Positions 20,772 to 31,550 of a DNA stretch of 48,895 nt are shown in pieces. The translations under genes were made by a program, and so were the position numbers. Position 1 is the stretch's first letter; every line of letters starts with the position of its first letter. The notes below the pieces were generated by a model that worked only from the letters and a program-made list of their open reading frames with translations, was not told the origin of the DNA and searched no databases. The stretch comes from Gloeophyllum trabeum ATCC 11539 (Eukaryota; Basidiomycota; Agaricomycetes; Gloeophyllales; Gloeophyllaceae): the NCBI RefSeq assembly GCF_000344685.1, contig NW_006920422.1:156035-204929 (forward strand), in the 5' to 3' direction.

Positions 20772-23700
20772 ATGGTAGCTAGCAAGACGAAGAAGACGGC
20801 CAAGTATACATATGCGGAACGTGCGTCGACGCGCAGGAGCTGAATGTCTCCGACAGGATGCTGATAATCGTCGCTTAAGGTGTACTGAGTGCGTTATCTC
20901 ATGCTCAGCAAGAGCACAGAAAACATGCCGTGCACCATGCCACACTGCGGGCTGAAGGTAGGGTAAAGAGATGACTCCTGTCACGCCTTGTCTCACTCCT
21001 TATCCTCAGTTCGCAAGAGGGCAGAAACCAAGAAGGATAAGCTTGGGCCACAGTGGTCCAGCTGGGTGAAACGCACTGTCGAGAAGCTGGTAGGTGGACC
21101 GCCTTGAAGAAGCGTGGCTTCGCTCATACTCTTCTTAGGAGGATAAGGGGGCCATCGAGGCGTCCGGCTCAAATGGCAATGTAGCCTTGACGCCTGCGGC
21201 AAAGAAAGCGTACGTCCATGCGTTGTTGTACTTCGGCTACAGATCCTCACCCCTATCTAGGATCGCCGATGCCCGACGACAGTTTGCCGCATCAAGCCAT
21301 GCAGATTGTCCTTTGCTGGAGGATGAAGTCTGGAGATCGGTATCAGAACACTTCACGCGTGGTACTAAGCGCAGGAAGTTCGCTGGTGGCCATGACCCTG
21401 TGGACTCAGAGGATGAAGTACTCAGTGAGGTTGACGATTCCTTCAGGGGTAAGAGGCGGAGGAGGTCTAGCGGACGACGAAGGCCGCCGTCGCAGATGAG
21501 CAGGGCGGAGGTAAGGAATCCTTTGCCTTTTGTTCCACCGACACTCACCGGTTCTTTCCAGTTGCTGCAGCAACTGCGCAACCTTCAAGAAGCTCACTCT
21601 CAAGCTATGAACGATTTGCAGTCCCACACCCATGATGAGGAGACAGAAGAATCGCGGCGCCTCCGTGAAGAACTTCGTGCCAAGGAACAGGAGATCGAGG
21701 CCGTCCGGAAGGAGCTCGATGAAGTGAAGTCTGCGTCTGCGGCGATTGGTGCAGCCATGCATGGCGACAGCATCAGCCGAGCAGCCTCTCCCGGACCCTC
21801 ATTGTACGTCTCGTCGGCATCCTACTTATGATAACGCTGACACATTTCACAGTATACCGGAACCTCCTCGTGCCGACACACCGCCCGTTTCTTCCGTCTC
21901 CGCGTATCGCCCGAGGGCGATGGACGGACTTGTCCGCACTCAATCTGGCTCCTTCATATCCCAGCTGAGCAAGCAGCCCACGCCTGCGCCCAGTACGTCT
22001 GGGACGCCCGAACCGGAGCCAGCGTACGATAGTACGAGTATGACCTATGATGACGAGGGCGACACTCTTGTGCCAGAGCCGGACGAAGTCAGCGGCCTTG
22101 GCAAGGACGGCGGGAATGCGAAGTCCTTGTTGACGCCCGAGTGGTCTCCTCGAGGCATGCAAGAAAAGGCTCAGATGGCGGTGCTTGCAAAGCTTCGGGC
22201 GACGTTGGATGCTGAGTATCAGGAGAAGGTATGAAGCCCACAATTCACGGGAGATGTACCCTCTAACTCGTATTGCAGCTTGCGGCCTTGGATCAAGTAT
22301 CTGAATCTCGTGCATCTGAATTGCGGGCGGTGACTAGCCAGCTTGACCTGGAGAAGAAAGCGACACAGGCGATCATGTCAGAGAGAGATCAGCGTATTGC
22401 AGACCTCTTGGCCGAGTTGAGCTCTGAGAAGGAGCTGGCGGCTTCCAAGGACACTACCCTGGCGTCCAAGGATAAGGAGATAGCGTCTCTCCATGACAAC
22501 CTGGCGTCCCTTGAGCAATCTTCTGCTGTCCTGCGCTTGCATGAAGTAGAACTCGAGAAGATTTTGGCGGAGAAGGACAAAACTATCAGTGGCCTGACGC
22601 AAGATAAGTTGTCTCTCACGTCTGAACTGTCTGCCGTCCTGGCCGAGCTGGTCGGTGCTCGCGACGAGCTCAATACGAAGGAGTCCGAGATTGCTACTTT
22701 GTCCTCGCGAGTGCATGCATCGGAGGAGACCATTACTGCGCTACGAGCTGAAACGACCGACCTGGCGGCAAACAAGGCTGAACTTGAGCAACGGTTGTGT
22801 GAGGCCCGCGACGCCCACATCCGGGAAGTGCATCAGAATGACGCCGAGATCTCGCGCTACAGGCAAGAAGTCGAGAGCCTGAAGATCCAAGTGGCTTCTC
22901 TGGAGGCCTCTGCCATTGACATGGAGCAACAGCTTGAGGCGTCGCGCGGCTGTGTCAACAGTCTGCAGGTTGACCTGTCAGATGCCAACTCTTCCGTTCA
23001 GGACCTGCACACAGAACTCACGGAGAAGAACGATGCTATCGCTGCCCTCCAGGCTTCTGAAAACATACTACAGGAAGACGTCTCTGCCCTCCAGTCTGAG
23101 CTGAGCCGGAGCAAGATCCACATGTCCGAGCTTGAGCTCACACTGGATGAGATGCGCGCCCGGCTCCAGAATGGCGAGGAGCACTCGGCGGCATTGAGCC
23201 GGGAAATCGAAGTAACCCAGAAGGCGAAGCAGCAGCTCATGGAGGCCGTGGAACAGCTCGAGGCCGCCAACACTCAGCGCCTCCTTGAGCTCGACGGGAA
23301 AAGTTCGGAAATCGAGAGGCTGTCGACCGAGCTTGCCGCTTCTCAGGCTCGCGAGGCGGAGCTTGTCTCCAAGATTCAAGAGGTGGAGCTCGCGAAAGCA
23401 GCGGATGCTTCCCGCTATGAGGCCGAGATCGTTTCTCTGCGGTTTTCCTTGGAGTCAACGCAGCGCGAGGCGAAGGACCTCGAGGCCCAACTGGGAGTGA
23501 CTCGTGCAGCTCGCGTCAAATCTGAGTCGCACGTCAAGGAACTCTACGCCGACTTGGACTCAACGCGTTCGGAGCTGGAAGCAGCGACCGCTCGTTCTGC
23601 TGCTATGGAGAAGGACCTGGGTGAAGCTACGGCGAGGATCCGCGAGCTGCAAGACGGGCTTGAGCGTGCTGTGGCTGCGAGGCGCGCTGAGGAAAGCAAG

Positions 23701-23881
23701 CTCGCGACTCTCGTCAGTGGATACAACAAGCTCCGCAAGCAGCAGATGGATTCGTATGCCGAGTTCGACCAGACGGTAAGTCATGTCCGCGATGGAGTGG
23801 ATGGGGTTGCTGACTGCTTGTTCTCAGGTTGCATGGGTCCATGCGCCCGAGGCTGAGCAGCGTGCAGGTCAAATTCAGTAA
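20772..23881 (+). CDS. Large orphan coiled-coil protein
   Basis: Model: join(20772..20820,20913..20957,21010..21089,21139..21510,21562..21803,21853..22228,22279..23775,23828..23881), 904 residues. Not recognised. N-terminal part (about 1-90) is very basic and Trp-containing (KLGPQWSSWVKRTVEKL, then LTPAAKKAYVHALLYFGYRS). A nuclear-localisation-like run follows (RGKRRRRSSGRRRPPSQ). Next comes a Ser/Thr/Pro-rich low-complexity linker with a conserved block (MDGLVRTQSGSFISQLSKQP). From about residue 390 to the end the protein is one long coiled coil of Glu/Leu/Ala/Ser heptads without breaks, like a filament or tether. The first two joins are inferred from frame only. The 51-nt segment 21511-21561 is open but has full intron signals. 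A rearranged copy lies at 29757-32213. Confidence 0.75.
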
Positions 23882-24273
23882 TTTATCTTATTTGGCGCTT
23901 ATCATATATCGATTTGTTTTCGCTCATCTATGGACGACCTTTATAAGTATCATATGACCTAGGGTATTTCCACATCCTCATACGTATGCTACAATGATTG
24001 TTCTTAAGCTTATGCAATGCGATACGATGTGGATTGTCGACTAGTATGAGAAACGCGTGTTGCACGTGTGCAGGATATTGGTTCAACGAAACGACAGTAC
24101 TGAACAGAAGACTAATCTACAGACGACATAGGCATGCAATCGATGTGAACTACGCTCCATCCTATTCCTGCAAGTAGTACCACTTCATCGCAAAATCCAG
24201 ACAGTATGTGGGACGAACTCGATGGCCTATGCCAGAGACACTGATGGCGGGTGGGCTGTGAAGCCAGTGATAT

Positions 24274-25618
24274 TCAAAAGTAAAGAGAGGATGAGTATAA
24301 CATCCGAATATAGCGGACACACTCCTTTGTGATCCCGAACGTGACCATGTCGCGGTCGAACTTGCCACCGACGCTCTCATTGATCTCCTTCCACTTGTTC
24401 AACATGGCTCGGTTCTTCTCCGTTTCGATCCGCAAGGGCTCGCTATCCGGGTGCGACACGTCCAGCAGAGATGGTCGATCATACGGTACATAGCGGGTTG
24501 CGAAGAATATGTGCGTCATTCCATCCTTAGTTATACTTGGCTCGCCATCACTAGCGAGCCGGGGAAGACCGCGAGTGAAGAATGCCAGAAGGCGTAGTGC
24601 CACCTAACCTGTTATCCTCGGTAGATATTTCCGCTGCTGCGAGGAAAGTTTTCTGCGCCAACTGCTGTACTCATGGGTATGCGCGACAAAGGGGCACAGG
24701 AAGGCTGCGGACGAACTCCCTAAATTTCTCTTGAGTAATCGGGTAGCCGCTGAAGACGGCGAACTTTTTTTCCAACACTTGCAGTAGGGTCTGGCACGGG
24801 CAGGCATTACCCGGGTACACCCACCGCCCGACCCGTACTTTACCCGTGCGGGTGTACCCGTACGGATCATGGGTACCCATCCGTTGTACCCGGGACGGGT
24901 ACGGGCAGGACCAGTGCTAGGGTGGGTAGACCGTGGGTCACCCGTGGGCCGAGGACTTACCTGTATTTACTTGTATTTGGAGTGCTGACTGTGTTGGCAA
25001 CGAATGTCTCGTCCAAGTCTCGTCCGTTCGCTCCACCTTCACTCCTGTACAGTCTGTACTATCAATGCCGTCGTCGTCATCATCTCCTTCGTCGCCTGTA
25101 CCGCAATCTACGATCCATAGTTTCATTAGCCTTTCCGATGCGGTAGCCGCACATACAGACTCATCATGCCTCCATTGGCCCACAAGCTGGATGACATCTT
25201 GGCATATGTACCACTCCATTCAATCACTTACGGCATAATATGTCCTTGCAATCATTCAAGGCCCAGGTAGCAGTAGGCTCATGGATCAAGACCCCTCTGT
25301 TATCCGATGGGGAAGTTGTTGCTCAAGTGATTGAGGCAGGTAATAAGGCAGATGCGAAGGGAGGGGGAAGGGCAAAGCAAAAGCAAATGATAGCATATAA
25401 TTCTTACCCTATACACTATCAGCACGAGATAGAGGTACTTGACAATACACGTACCCGTGGGCACCCATGGGTACCCATGGGTACACCCACGGGTCTACCC
25501 ATACCCATGTCACTTTGCCCGGGTCGGGTACGGGCACCGTCCTCGCCAGCACTTTGCCCGCGGCACACCCACGGGTTAACCCGGGTATACCCATGCTAGA
25601 CCCTAACTTGCAGGACAT
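24274..25618 (-). pseudogene. Small orphan family, copy A, broken by a transposon and a deletion
   Basis: Exon 2 remnant is 24274 to about 24570 (DGEPSITKDGMTHIFFATRY and on to GKFDRDMVTFGI). Exon 1 remnant is about 24620-24784 (KFAVFSGYPITQEKFREFV, then EYSSWRRKL and KYLPRITG). Compared with copies C and D, roughly 18 residues (WEDEE...GDP region) are missing between LPVP and HEYSSW and the frame is shifted. The start codon and next three codons lie on the far side of an 821-bp insertion, at 25607-25618. A one-base loss in the following A-run is also seen. The product cannot be made; the gene is dead. It sits tail-to-tail with the coiled-coil gene, as copy C does with the coiled-coil pseudogene. 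Confidence 0.8.
24785..25605. mobile_element. Non-autonomous hAT-like DNA transposon 1
   Basis: 821 bp flanked by a perfect 8-bp target duplication acttgcag (24777-24784 and 25606-25613). Terminal inverted repeats tagggtctggcacggg (left) and its counterpart at 25590-25605 match at 14 of 16 positions. Both ends carry dense ggGTACCC-type subterminal repeats (about 24805-24950 and 25440-25600). 8-bp duplications, short TIRs starting TAGGG and subterminal repeats fit the hAT superfamily. The interior open frame (about 25240-25440 +) does not resemble a transposase, so it must rely on an enzyme supplied in trans. It is inserted at codon 5 of small-family copy A. Confidence 0.85.
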
Positions 25619-25655
25619 GATGAGGGGCAGGATAATGAAGTGATTCTCAAGGAAA
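25210..25655. repeat. Gap-flanking repeat, left copy
   Basis: 446 bp nearly identical to 26018-26464; the only difference noticed is one G in a run (gcggcaca versus gcgggcaca near 25560 / 26368). It comprises the right part of hAT-like element 1 plus 50 bases of its flank. Confidence 0.9.
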
Positions 25656-26017
25656 NNNNNNNNNNNNNNNNNNNNNNNNNNNNNNNNNNNNNNNNNNNNN
25701 NNNNNNNNNNNNNNNNNNNNNNNNNNNNNNNNNNNNNNNNNNNNNNNNNNNNNNNNNNNNNNNNNNNNNNNNNNNNNNNNNNNNNNNNNNNNNNNNNNNN
25801 NNNNNNNNNNNNNNNNNNNNNNNNNNNNNNNNNNNNNNNNNNNNNNNNNNNNNNNNNNNNNNNNNNNNNNNNNNNNNNNNNNNNNNNNNNNNNNNNNNNN
25901 NNNNNNNNNNNNNNNNNNNNNNNNNNNNNNNNNNNNNNNNNNNNNNNNNNNNNNNNNNNNNNNNNNNNNNNNNNNNNNNNNNNNNNNNNNNNNNNNNNNN
26001 NNNNNNNNNNNNNNNNN
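25656..26017. other. Assembly gap (362 N)
   Basis: A run of N. Translations across it are meaningless. The two sides of the gap are copies of each other, see the repeats at 25210 and 26018. Confidence 1.
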
Positions 26018-26464
26018 ACCACTCCATTCAATCACTTACGGCATAATATGTCCTTGCAATCATTCAAGGCCCAGGTAGCAGTAGGCTCATGGATCAAGAC
26101 CCCTCTGTTATCCGATGGGGAAGTTGTTGCTCAAGTGATTGAGGCAGGTAATAAGGCAGATGCGAAGGGAGGGGGAAGGGCAAAGCAAAAGCAAATGATA
26201 GCATATAATTCTTACCCTATACACTATCAGCACGAGATAGAGGTACTTGACAATACACGTACCCGTGGGCACCCATGGGTACCCATGGGTACACCCACGG
26301 GTCTACCCATACCCATGTCACTTTGCCCGGGTCGGGTACGGGCACCGTCCTCGCCAGCACTTTGCCCGCGGGCACACCCACGGGTTAACCCGGGTATACC
26401 CATGCTAGACCCTAACTTGCAGGACATGATGAGGGGCAGGATAATGAAGTGATTCTCAAGGAAA
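26018..26464. repeat. Gap-flanking repeat, right copy
   Basis: 447 bp, a copy of 25210-25655 on the other side of the N run. It ends with the same flank (gattctcaaggaaa) and then continues into unique sequence at 26465 that looks like the natural upstream region of small-family copy A. Confidence 0.9.
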
Positions 26465-26520
26465 CTGAAGACGCGTTAGTCACGTGTGTTTGTTCCCCAG
26501 GCACATACACACATGACATA

Positions 26521-27108
26521 AGGACCCCGGCATATGGGTACTGATGTTTGATCCTAAGTGCCCGATTTTCGGCCCTTATGGCCTCACACATTTGGACCGG
26601 ATATGTCCGCCTCTAGGATCCGGTCAGCCCAAATTGGGCTGCTTATGTCCGCATAAGTGACATATGCTCGGGCGCCCCCCGGTGTGTCCGCCAAACGGAT
26701 CCAACCTCGAAACCGGCACACGCCCAACGCTGCAACGAGTAGATCGTGACATGATTACTCCGGGATATTGTATTTCAGTCTTCCTAAGATCCACCACTGT
26801 TTCCAAAGCTTGCATTTCATTCACCGTTGCTGAGGATATACCTGGATATACACGAGACGAGCTGACAGTTGACTGAGAAACATAAGAGACACCACTCAAC
26901 CTAGTACAAGGACTACTGCGACGACTTGGTATGTCCGCCAGGTGATCGGACACCAAGACCGGCAAGGCCCTTGTGTCCGCCGTGATATACCGGACATGGA
27001 CCGAAATTTTGGGCTTTATGTCCGCCTAAATATCCGACATAGGGCCTCAAAATTGGCCGTTTATGTCCGCACTAGGATCTAACATATATACCAGTATGCC
27101 GGGGTCCT
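26521..27108. mobile_element. Non-autonomous TIR element 2, 8-bp target duplication
   Basis: 588 bp between two copies of atgacata (26513-26520 and 27109-27116). Ends are inverted: aggaccccggcatatggg on the left; the right end (27090-27108) reads as its reverse complement for at least the outer 13 bases. The interior repeats the nonamer TATGTCCGC or close variants about seven times (for example near 26606, 26645, 26929, 27018, 27061). No transposase frame. hAT- or P-type by duplication length. Inserted upstream of small-family copy A. Confidence 0.8.
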
Positions 27109-27130
27109 ATGACATAACGCGAGGAATATC

Positions 27131-28564
27131 AGGACCCCTGAAAGTACCAATGGAGGTTAGATACCAGAGAACCTGAATTCCTTCATTTTACCGGGACTGA
27201 ATTTCGTGTAATTTGGCTGGTTTTACCGGGACGCGATACCAACCTACACAGCCCGGCAGTATTTGTACAAATGTTGCGTCAAAATCCAGAATCAAACGTT
27301 TGCGCTGAGATTGCCAAACAGGAGCAAGAAAATCGCCCTCGCGAATGAATCAGACCGAATATTTGCATGAGTTTCTTGCCGGGGGATAGCGCAAATGTTC
27401 CACAAATAGGGTCACATGACCCACACGGGAATAATAACATCAATCACGCCATCCCATATCATATGCCTGGATTGGTCCCCTTTCCCACCCCGTTGCTCGA
27501 CGGCGCAGCTCATATGAATGCATGGAAAACAATGTAATCATTATATGTATCTACTACATACACATCTGAGCATCTAATGATACATCTTGCATGTCGCAAG
27601 ACCCAATCTGCATATGGTGCACCTGCTGTTACAGAAATGAAAATACTACTAAGGTGATATGCCGCACGCTCGTCGGCCTATACAACTTCTGCATCATCAG
27701 TATGTTCGGAGACTGGAAGAGTATCACACTTACCCATGCAAGTCGAGCATCAGCGAAGCATCGCTATAGATATGGTACACGTACCATGTCGAGTAGAGAC
27801 AGCAGCTACAAGAGGCTGAGCGGAAGTGAGGCGAGGACGGGCAGATGGTGGTGGTTGAAGGGAAAGAGAGGATGAGAGAGAAATTTGTTCAAGCCCAACT
27901 CCAACCGTTACGAGCGGAGATTGAACTCCGGCACCTCGGCATGAAGAGGGAGCGACGCGACGTGTCACGAGACCACCGGCACGCTCCCGTGCCGATAAGT
28001 CCAAGTCAGAATATTGCGCAATGGAATCCACGACGCAAATCCTTTGCAACCTGTATTGCAACGGTTGCACAAATGGCACGCACGCAAAATGAGTGCGACT
28101 GTTATGCAAAAGTAGTGATAACTATACTACCAACATTTGCATGAATGCCCCTTGGATTTTTTCACCAGATTCTGGGCAGGCCGTGTAGCCGTGTGGCTCG
28201 AGATTTACCGGGACCCAGATATCCAACCTCCGGATTTTCATCCGGTTACAAGGGTTTATCTTAGCCAAATTTGATCAAAATAAGACATTTTTCGCTACAA
28301 TATACCATATATAGGCCAAATGTTGCCAAAACAGTGCAATCTCAAGTCAAATATTTATTGGGGCAAATTGTGGCTGCACAAGCGAGTGATTGAGCGCCGG
28401 GAGAAGCCGGGTATATACCTTGGATATCGAGCCTCATTCCTACCGGGACTGAAGTATCCGGCCTCTTGGGTGCTTCGCCACATTTTACCGCAGCCATATC
28501 TTACATACGGCCTCCAGATCTCACTTTTTTACGGAATTGGTCCATCGGTATTTTCAGGGGTCCT
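27131..28564. mobile_element. Non-autonomous TIR element 3, 8-bp target duplication
   Basis: 1434 bp between two copies of ggaatatc (27123-27130 and 28565-28572). Ends: aggacccctgaaagtacc on the left; ggtattttcaggggtcct on the right. These share the outer AGGACCCC with element 2, so one transposase may serve both. The interior repeats the motif TTTACCGGGAC (near 27187, 27222, 28202, 28440) and has no long open frame of transposase type. It lies 14 bases beyond element 2. Confidence 0.8.
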
Positions 28565-28572
28565 GGAATATC

Positions 28573-29149
28573 GCCCCAGCGCAGCCCGGCGCCCCCAACC
28601 TTTCATCCGTTTACAAGGCTGTGTTTCAACAGTCTGCTGTGGAGAGTTCGATGTACTCTCCGAGAAAGTAGCCACGGAGTGCAGCAGACTTTGATCTCCA
28701 ATATGTGGAAGACATGGTGAAGGGGAAGATGGAGGCGTTCAAGTGGCGTGCATTGGCGCGTACCACTGGCAGTTATTCAGCATGTTTGTATCATGACACT
28801 GGAATCAACGGGAAATATCGAAAATATACATTGATTTACAAACAGCAGAGACATCCAAAACCCAAGGCAAACTCAATCAAATACTGCATGCGACCTGAAC
28901 CGTCTCTTGGATTCTACACATGGTCCTGAGAGCTAGAGACTGCGGCATGGAGAAGTGAGCTAATAGTGAACACTTGCTGTCATTTAGAGCCTGGTTTGAG
29001 AGGTGAAGTGTCAGGCTTAAGCTGGCTGAGATTACAGTGGATAGACTGATCACATGCCCAGCTGACTGAGCATGAAGTTCAAAACTAGAGATAGTATGAG
29101 TATGAAGAGCTGATAGAGGCCAAACAAAGAACATACACAGTATGGACTA
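28573..29149. other. Intergenic, repeat-bearing
   Basis: No gene was recognised. The string tttacaaacagcagaga occurs here (near 28837) and again near 32442, which suggests that this stretch is a diverged copy of sequence beside small-family copy C. A phrase like ttcatccgtttacaagg (near 28600) recurs inside element 3 (near 28235). Confidence 0.4.
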
Positions 29150-29677
29150 TGAGCCGGGTGCCAGTCTCTGATAATCCCAAAGCTGACCATATCCTTGTCG
29201 ATTTTACCACCCTCACTCTCCAGTCTGTTTGAACACGTTAAACAATGCGCGGTCTCTCTCCGTCTCGGTCAGAAGTGGCAAGCTATTTGGATGTGACACG
29301 CTCATCTGCGAAGGACCTTTATAGGGTACATAACGGGTTGCGAACAACAGATGGGTTATTCGGTCGCGCGTGACGCCGGGCTCGTCGCCGCTTTCAGCAA
29401 AGCGCGCTGGATGAAGCTGTCAAAATGATATACATGCTATATACATTGAAGGCGAGTTACCTCTAATCATGGGTAGATATTTCTTTTTCTTCGGGTCAAC
29501 GTGCCTGCGCCAATAGGAATATTCACCTATAATTGCCTCATAGGGATCGCCGTAGTATTCCTCGTCCTCCCAGGGCCGTGCAACGGGCAGACTATAGACA
29601 AATTCTTTGAACTTGTCTGGAGACATCAAGTAGCCGCTGAAGACGGCAGACTTTGACTTTGGAACGTCGGAGGACAT
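29150..29677 (-). pseudogene. Small orphan family, copy B, frameshifted near the C-terminus
   Basis: Exon 1 starts at the ATG at 29677 (MSSDVPKSKSAVFSGYLMSP) and runs through WEDEEYYGDPYEAIIGEYSY and KKKKYLPMIRG to a gtaact donor. Exon 2 begins after catccag (about 29411) and reads RFAESGDEPGVTRDRITHLL. Near 29225 it lacks two bases relative to copy C, so the frame ends at TGA just after FNVFKQTGE. The remaining bases still encode the family tail (GGKIDKDMVSFGI-like) in another frame. It could still make a protein shortened by about 40 residues, but the relic tail argues for recent inactivation. Confidence 0.7.
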
Positions 29678-29828
29678 CGGTGCGATCCGGGGGATAATGG
29701 ACTCGAGACTAAGTGGCGCGAAGGAACAGCGCGTCTAAATAAACTGTCACGTGACTTATGTACTTCGATAACGCTGACACATGTGACAGTGACATTTTGC
29801 AGCGTACCGGAGCCTCCTCGTGCTAATA

Positions 29829-30218
29829 CTGTATGTCTATGTATGTAAGCAACCGGGCGCACAGCGTTACACCTTGAAATGGCACCCCTCGAAGTAACAA
29901 AGCCGGCGTTACGCGTTACATTGGTAAAATTAGCAACCGCAACCCGACCAGTAAGTACCCATGCGCTTCTACATATGATCCTTCCATATTAGGGATGCAA
30001 AGAAGCACTCTACAATATAATACTTGATTTTTAACTGCTGAGATATATTGACGGAATAATATTCGTAGCTAAATCCCACCAAAAATCGAATTTTTGACGA
30101 GCGTTACACTTCCCCGGAGAAGACAACAACCTCTGCGTTACGCGTTACCAAGTGCGCTCCGGGTAACGCAACGGAGGCTGCGTTACGCGTTACGTCGCTT
30201 ACATACATAGACATACAG
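29829..30218. mobile_element. 390-bp MITE with perfect 22-bp TIRs and TA target duplication
   Basis: Starts ctgtatgtctatgtatg and ends with the exact reverse complement (30197-30218); the 22 terminal bases pair without mismatch. It is flanked by TA at 29827-29828 and 30219-30220, and removing it plus one TA restores the coiled-coil homology base for base in length. The interior has several copies of GCGTTAC / GTAACGCGTTAC-type units (near 29872, 29900, 30105, 30140, 30165, 30181). No coding capacity. TA duplication and size suggest a Tc1/mariner-type (Stowaway-like) MITE. Confidence 0.9.
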
Positions 30219-31550
30219 TACCCCACCAGTTTCTTCCATCTCCACGTATCACCCCAGGGCAATGGATGGACTTGTCCGCACTCAGGCTGGCTCCTTCATA
30301 TCCCAGCTGAGCAAGCAGCCCACGCCTGCGCCCAGTACGTCCGGGACGCCCGAACCGGAGCCAGCGTACGATGATGCCAGTATGACCTATGATGATGAGG
30401 GCGACACCCTCGTGCCAGCGTTGGCGGCGCGGCCTTGGCAAGGACAGCGGCAATGCGATGGCCTTGTTGATTTTCCGGAGTGGTCTCCGCGAGGCATGCA
30501 AGAGAAGGCTCAAATGGCAGTGCTTGCGAAGCTCAGGGCCACGCTGGACTCGGAGTACCAGGGGAAGGTAAGAGGCCTGCAATCCACGTGGAATTATATC
30601 GTCTGATCCGCCTTGCAAATTGCATCCCTGGAACGAGTCTCTGAATGTCGCGCATCCGAGCTATGTTCGCTGACGAGCAAGCTCGAGTCGGAGAAGAAGG
30701 CGACCCAGGCAATCATCTCAGAGCGTGAACAACGCATTGCGGACCTGTTGGCCGAGTTGAGCTCTGAGAAGGAGCTGGCGGCTTCCAAGGACATCACACT
30801 GGCGTCCAAGGATAAGGAGATAGCGTCTCTCCACGATAATCTGGCGTCCCTTGAACAATCATCTGCCGTTCTTCGCTTACATGAAGTAGAACTCGAGAAG
30901 AATTTGGCCGAGAAGGACGTCACTATCAGTGACCTGATGCAAGATAAGTCTTCGCTCACGTCCGAACTATCTGCCGTTTAGGCTGAGCTGGCCAATGCTC
31001 GCGACAATCTCAGTACCATGAGGAGTCCGAGATTTCTACTCTATTCTGACGAGTGCACGCGTCGGAGGAGACCATTGCTGCGCTGCGAGCTAAAAATACC
31101 ACCATGGTGGCAAATAAGGCTGAACTTGAGCAACGGTTGAGTGAGGCTCGCGACGCCAACGCCCAGGTGGTGCAGCAGAAGGACGCTGAGATCGCGCGCT
31201 ACAAGCAGGAAGTCGACGGCCTGAAGACCCAAGTGACTTCTCTGGAGGCTGCGATCGCTAACCTCGAGCAACAGCTTGAGGTGTCGCGCGACACTCTGCA
31301 GATCGATCTGTCAAATGCGAACACTTCGATCCAGAACCTGCAGAATGAACTCGCGGAGGAGAACGGCGCTGTCGCTGCTCTCCACTCCTCTGAAACGAAA
31401 TTGCAGGCAGACGTCTCTGCCCTCCAGTCTGAGCTGAGCCGGAGCAAGATCCACATGTCCGAGCTTGAGCTCACACTGGATGAGATGCGCGCGCGCCTGC
31501 AGAACGCTGAGGAACAGTCGAAGGCTTTGAACGGGGAACTCGAAGTAGCC

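Noticed and set aside
20704..20883. Minus-strand frame with one hydrophobic helix (YLAVFFVLLATMIYVFKYRK)
   Set aside because: Lies antisense to the first exons of the coiled-coil gene, lacks an ATG in a good position, and no upstream exon could be joined.
25240..25599. Frame beginning SLQSFKAQVAVGSW inside hAT-like element 1
   Set aside because: Too short for a transposase, shows no hAT dimerisation or zinc-finger motif, and is copied on both sides of the gap; treated as element interior.
25640..26452. Long open frames across the N run
   Set aside because: They exist only because N codons are not stops.
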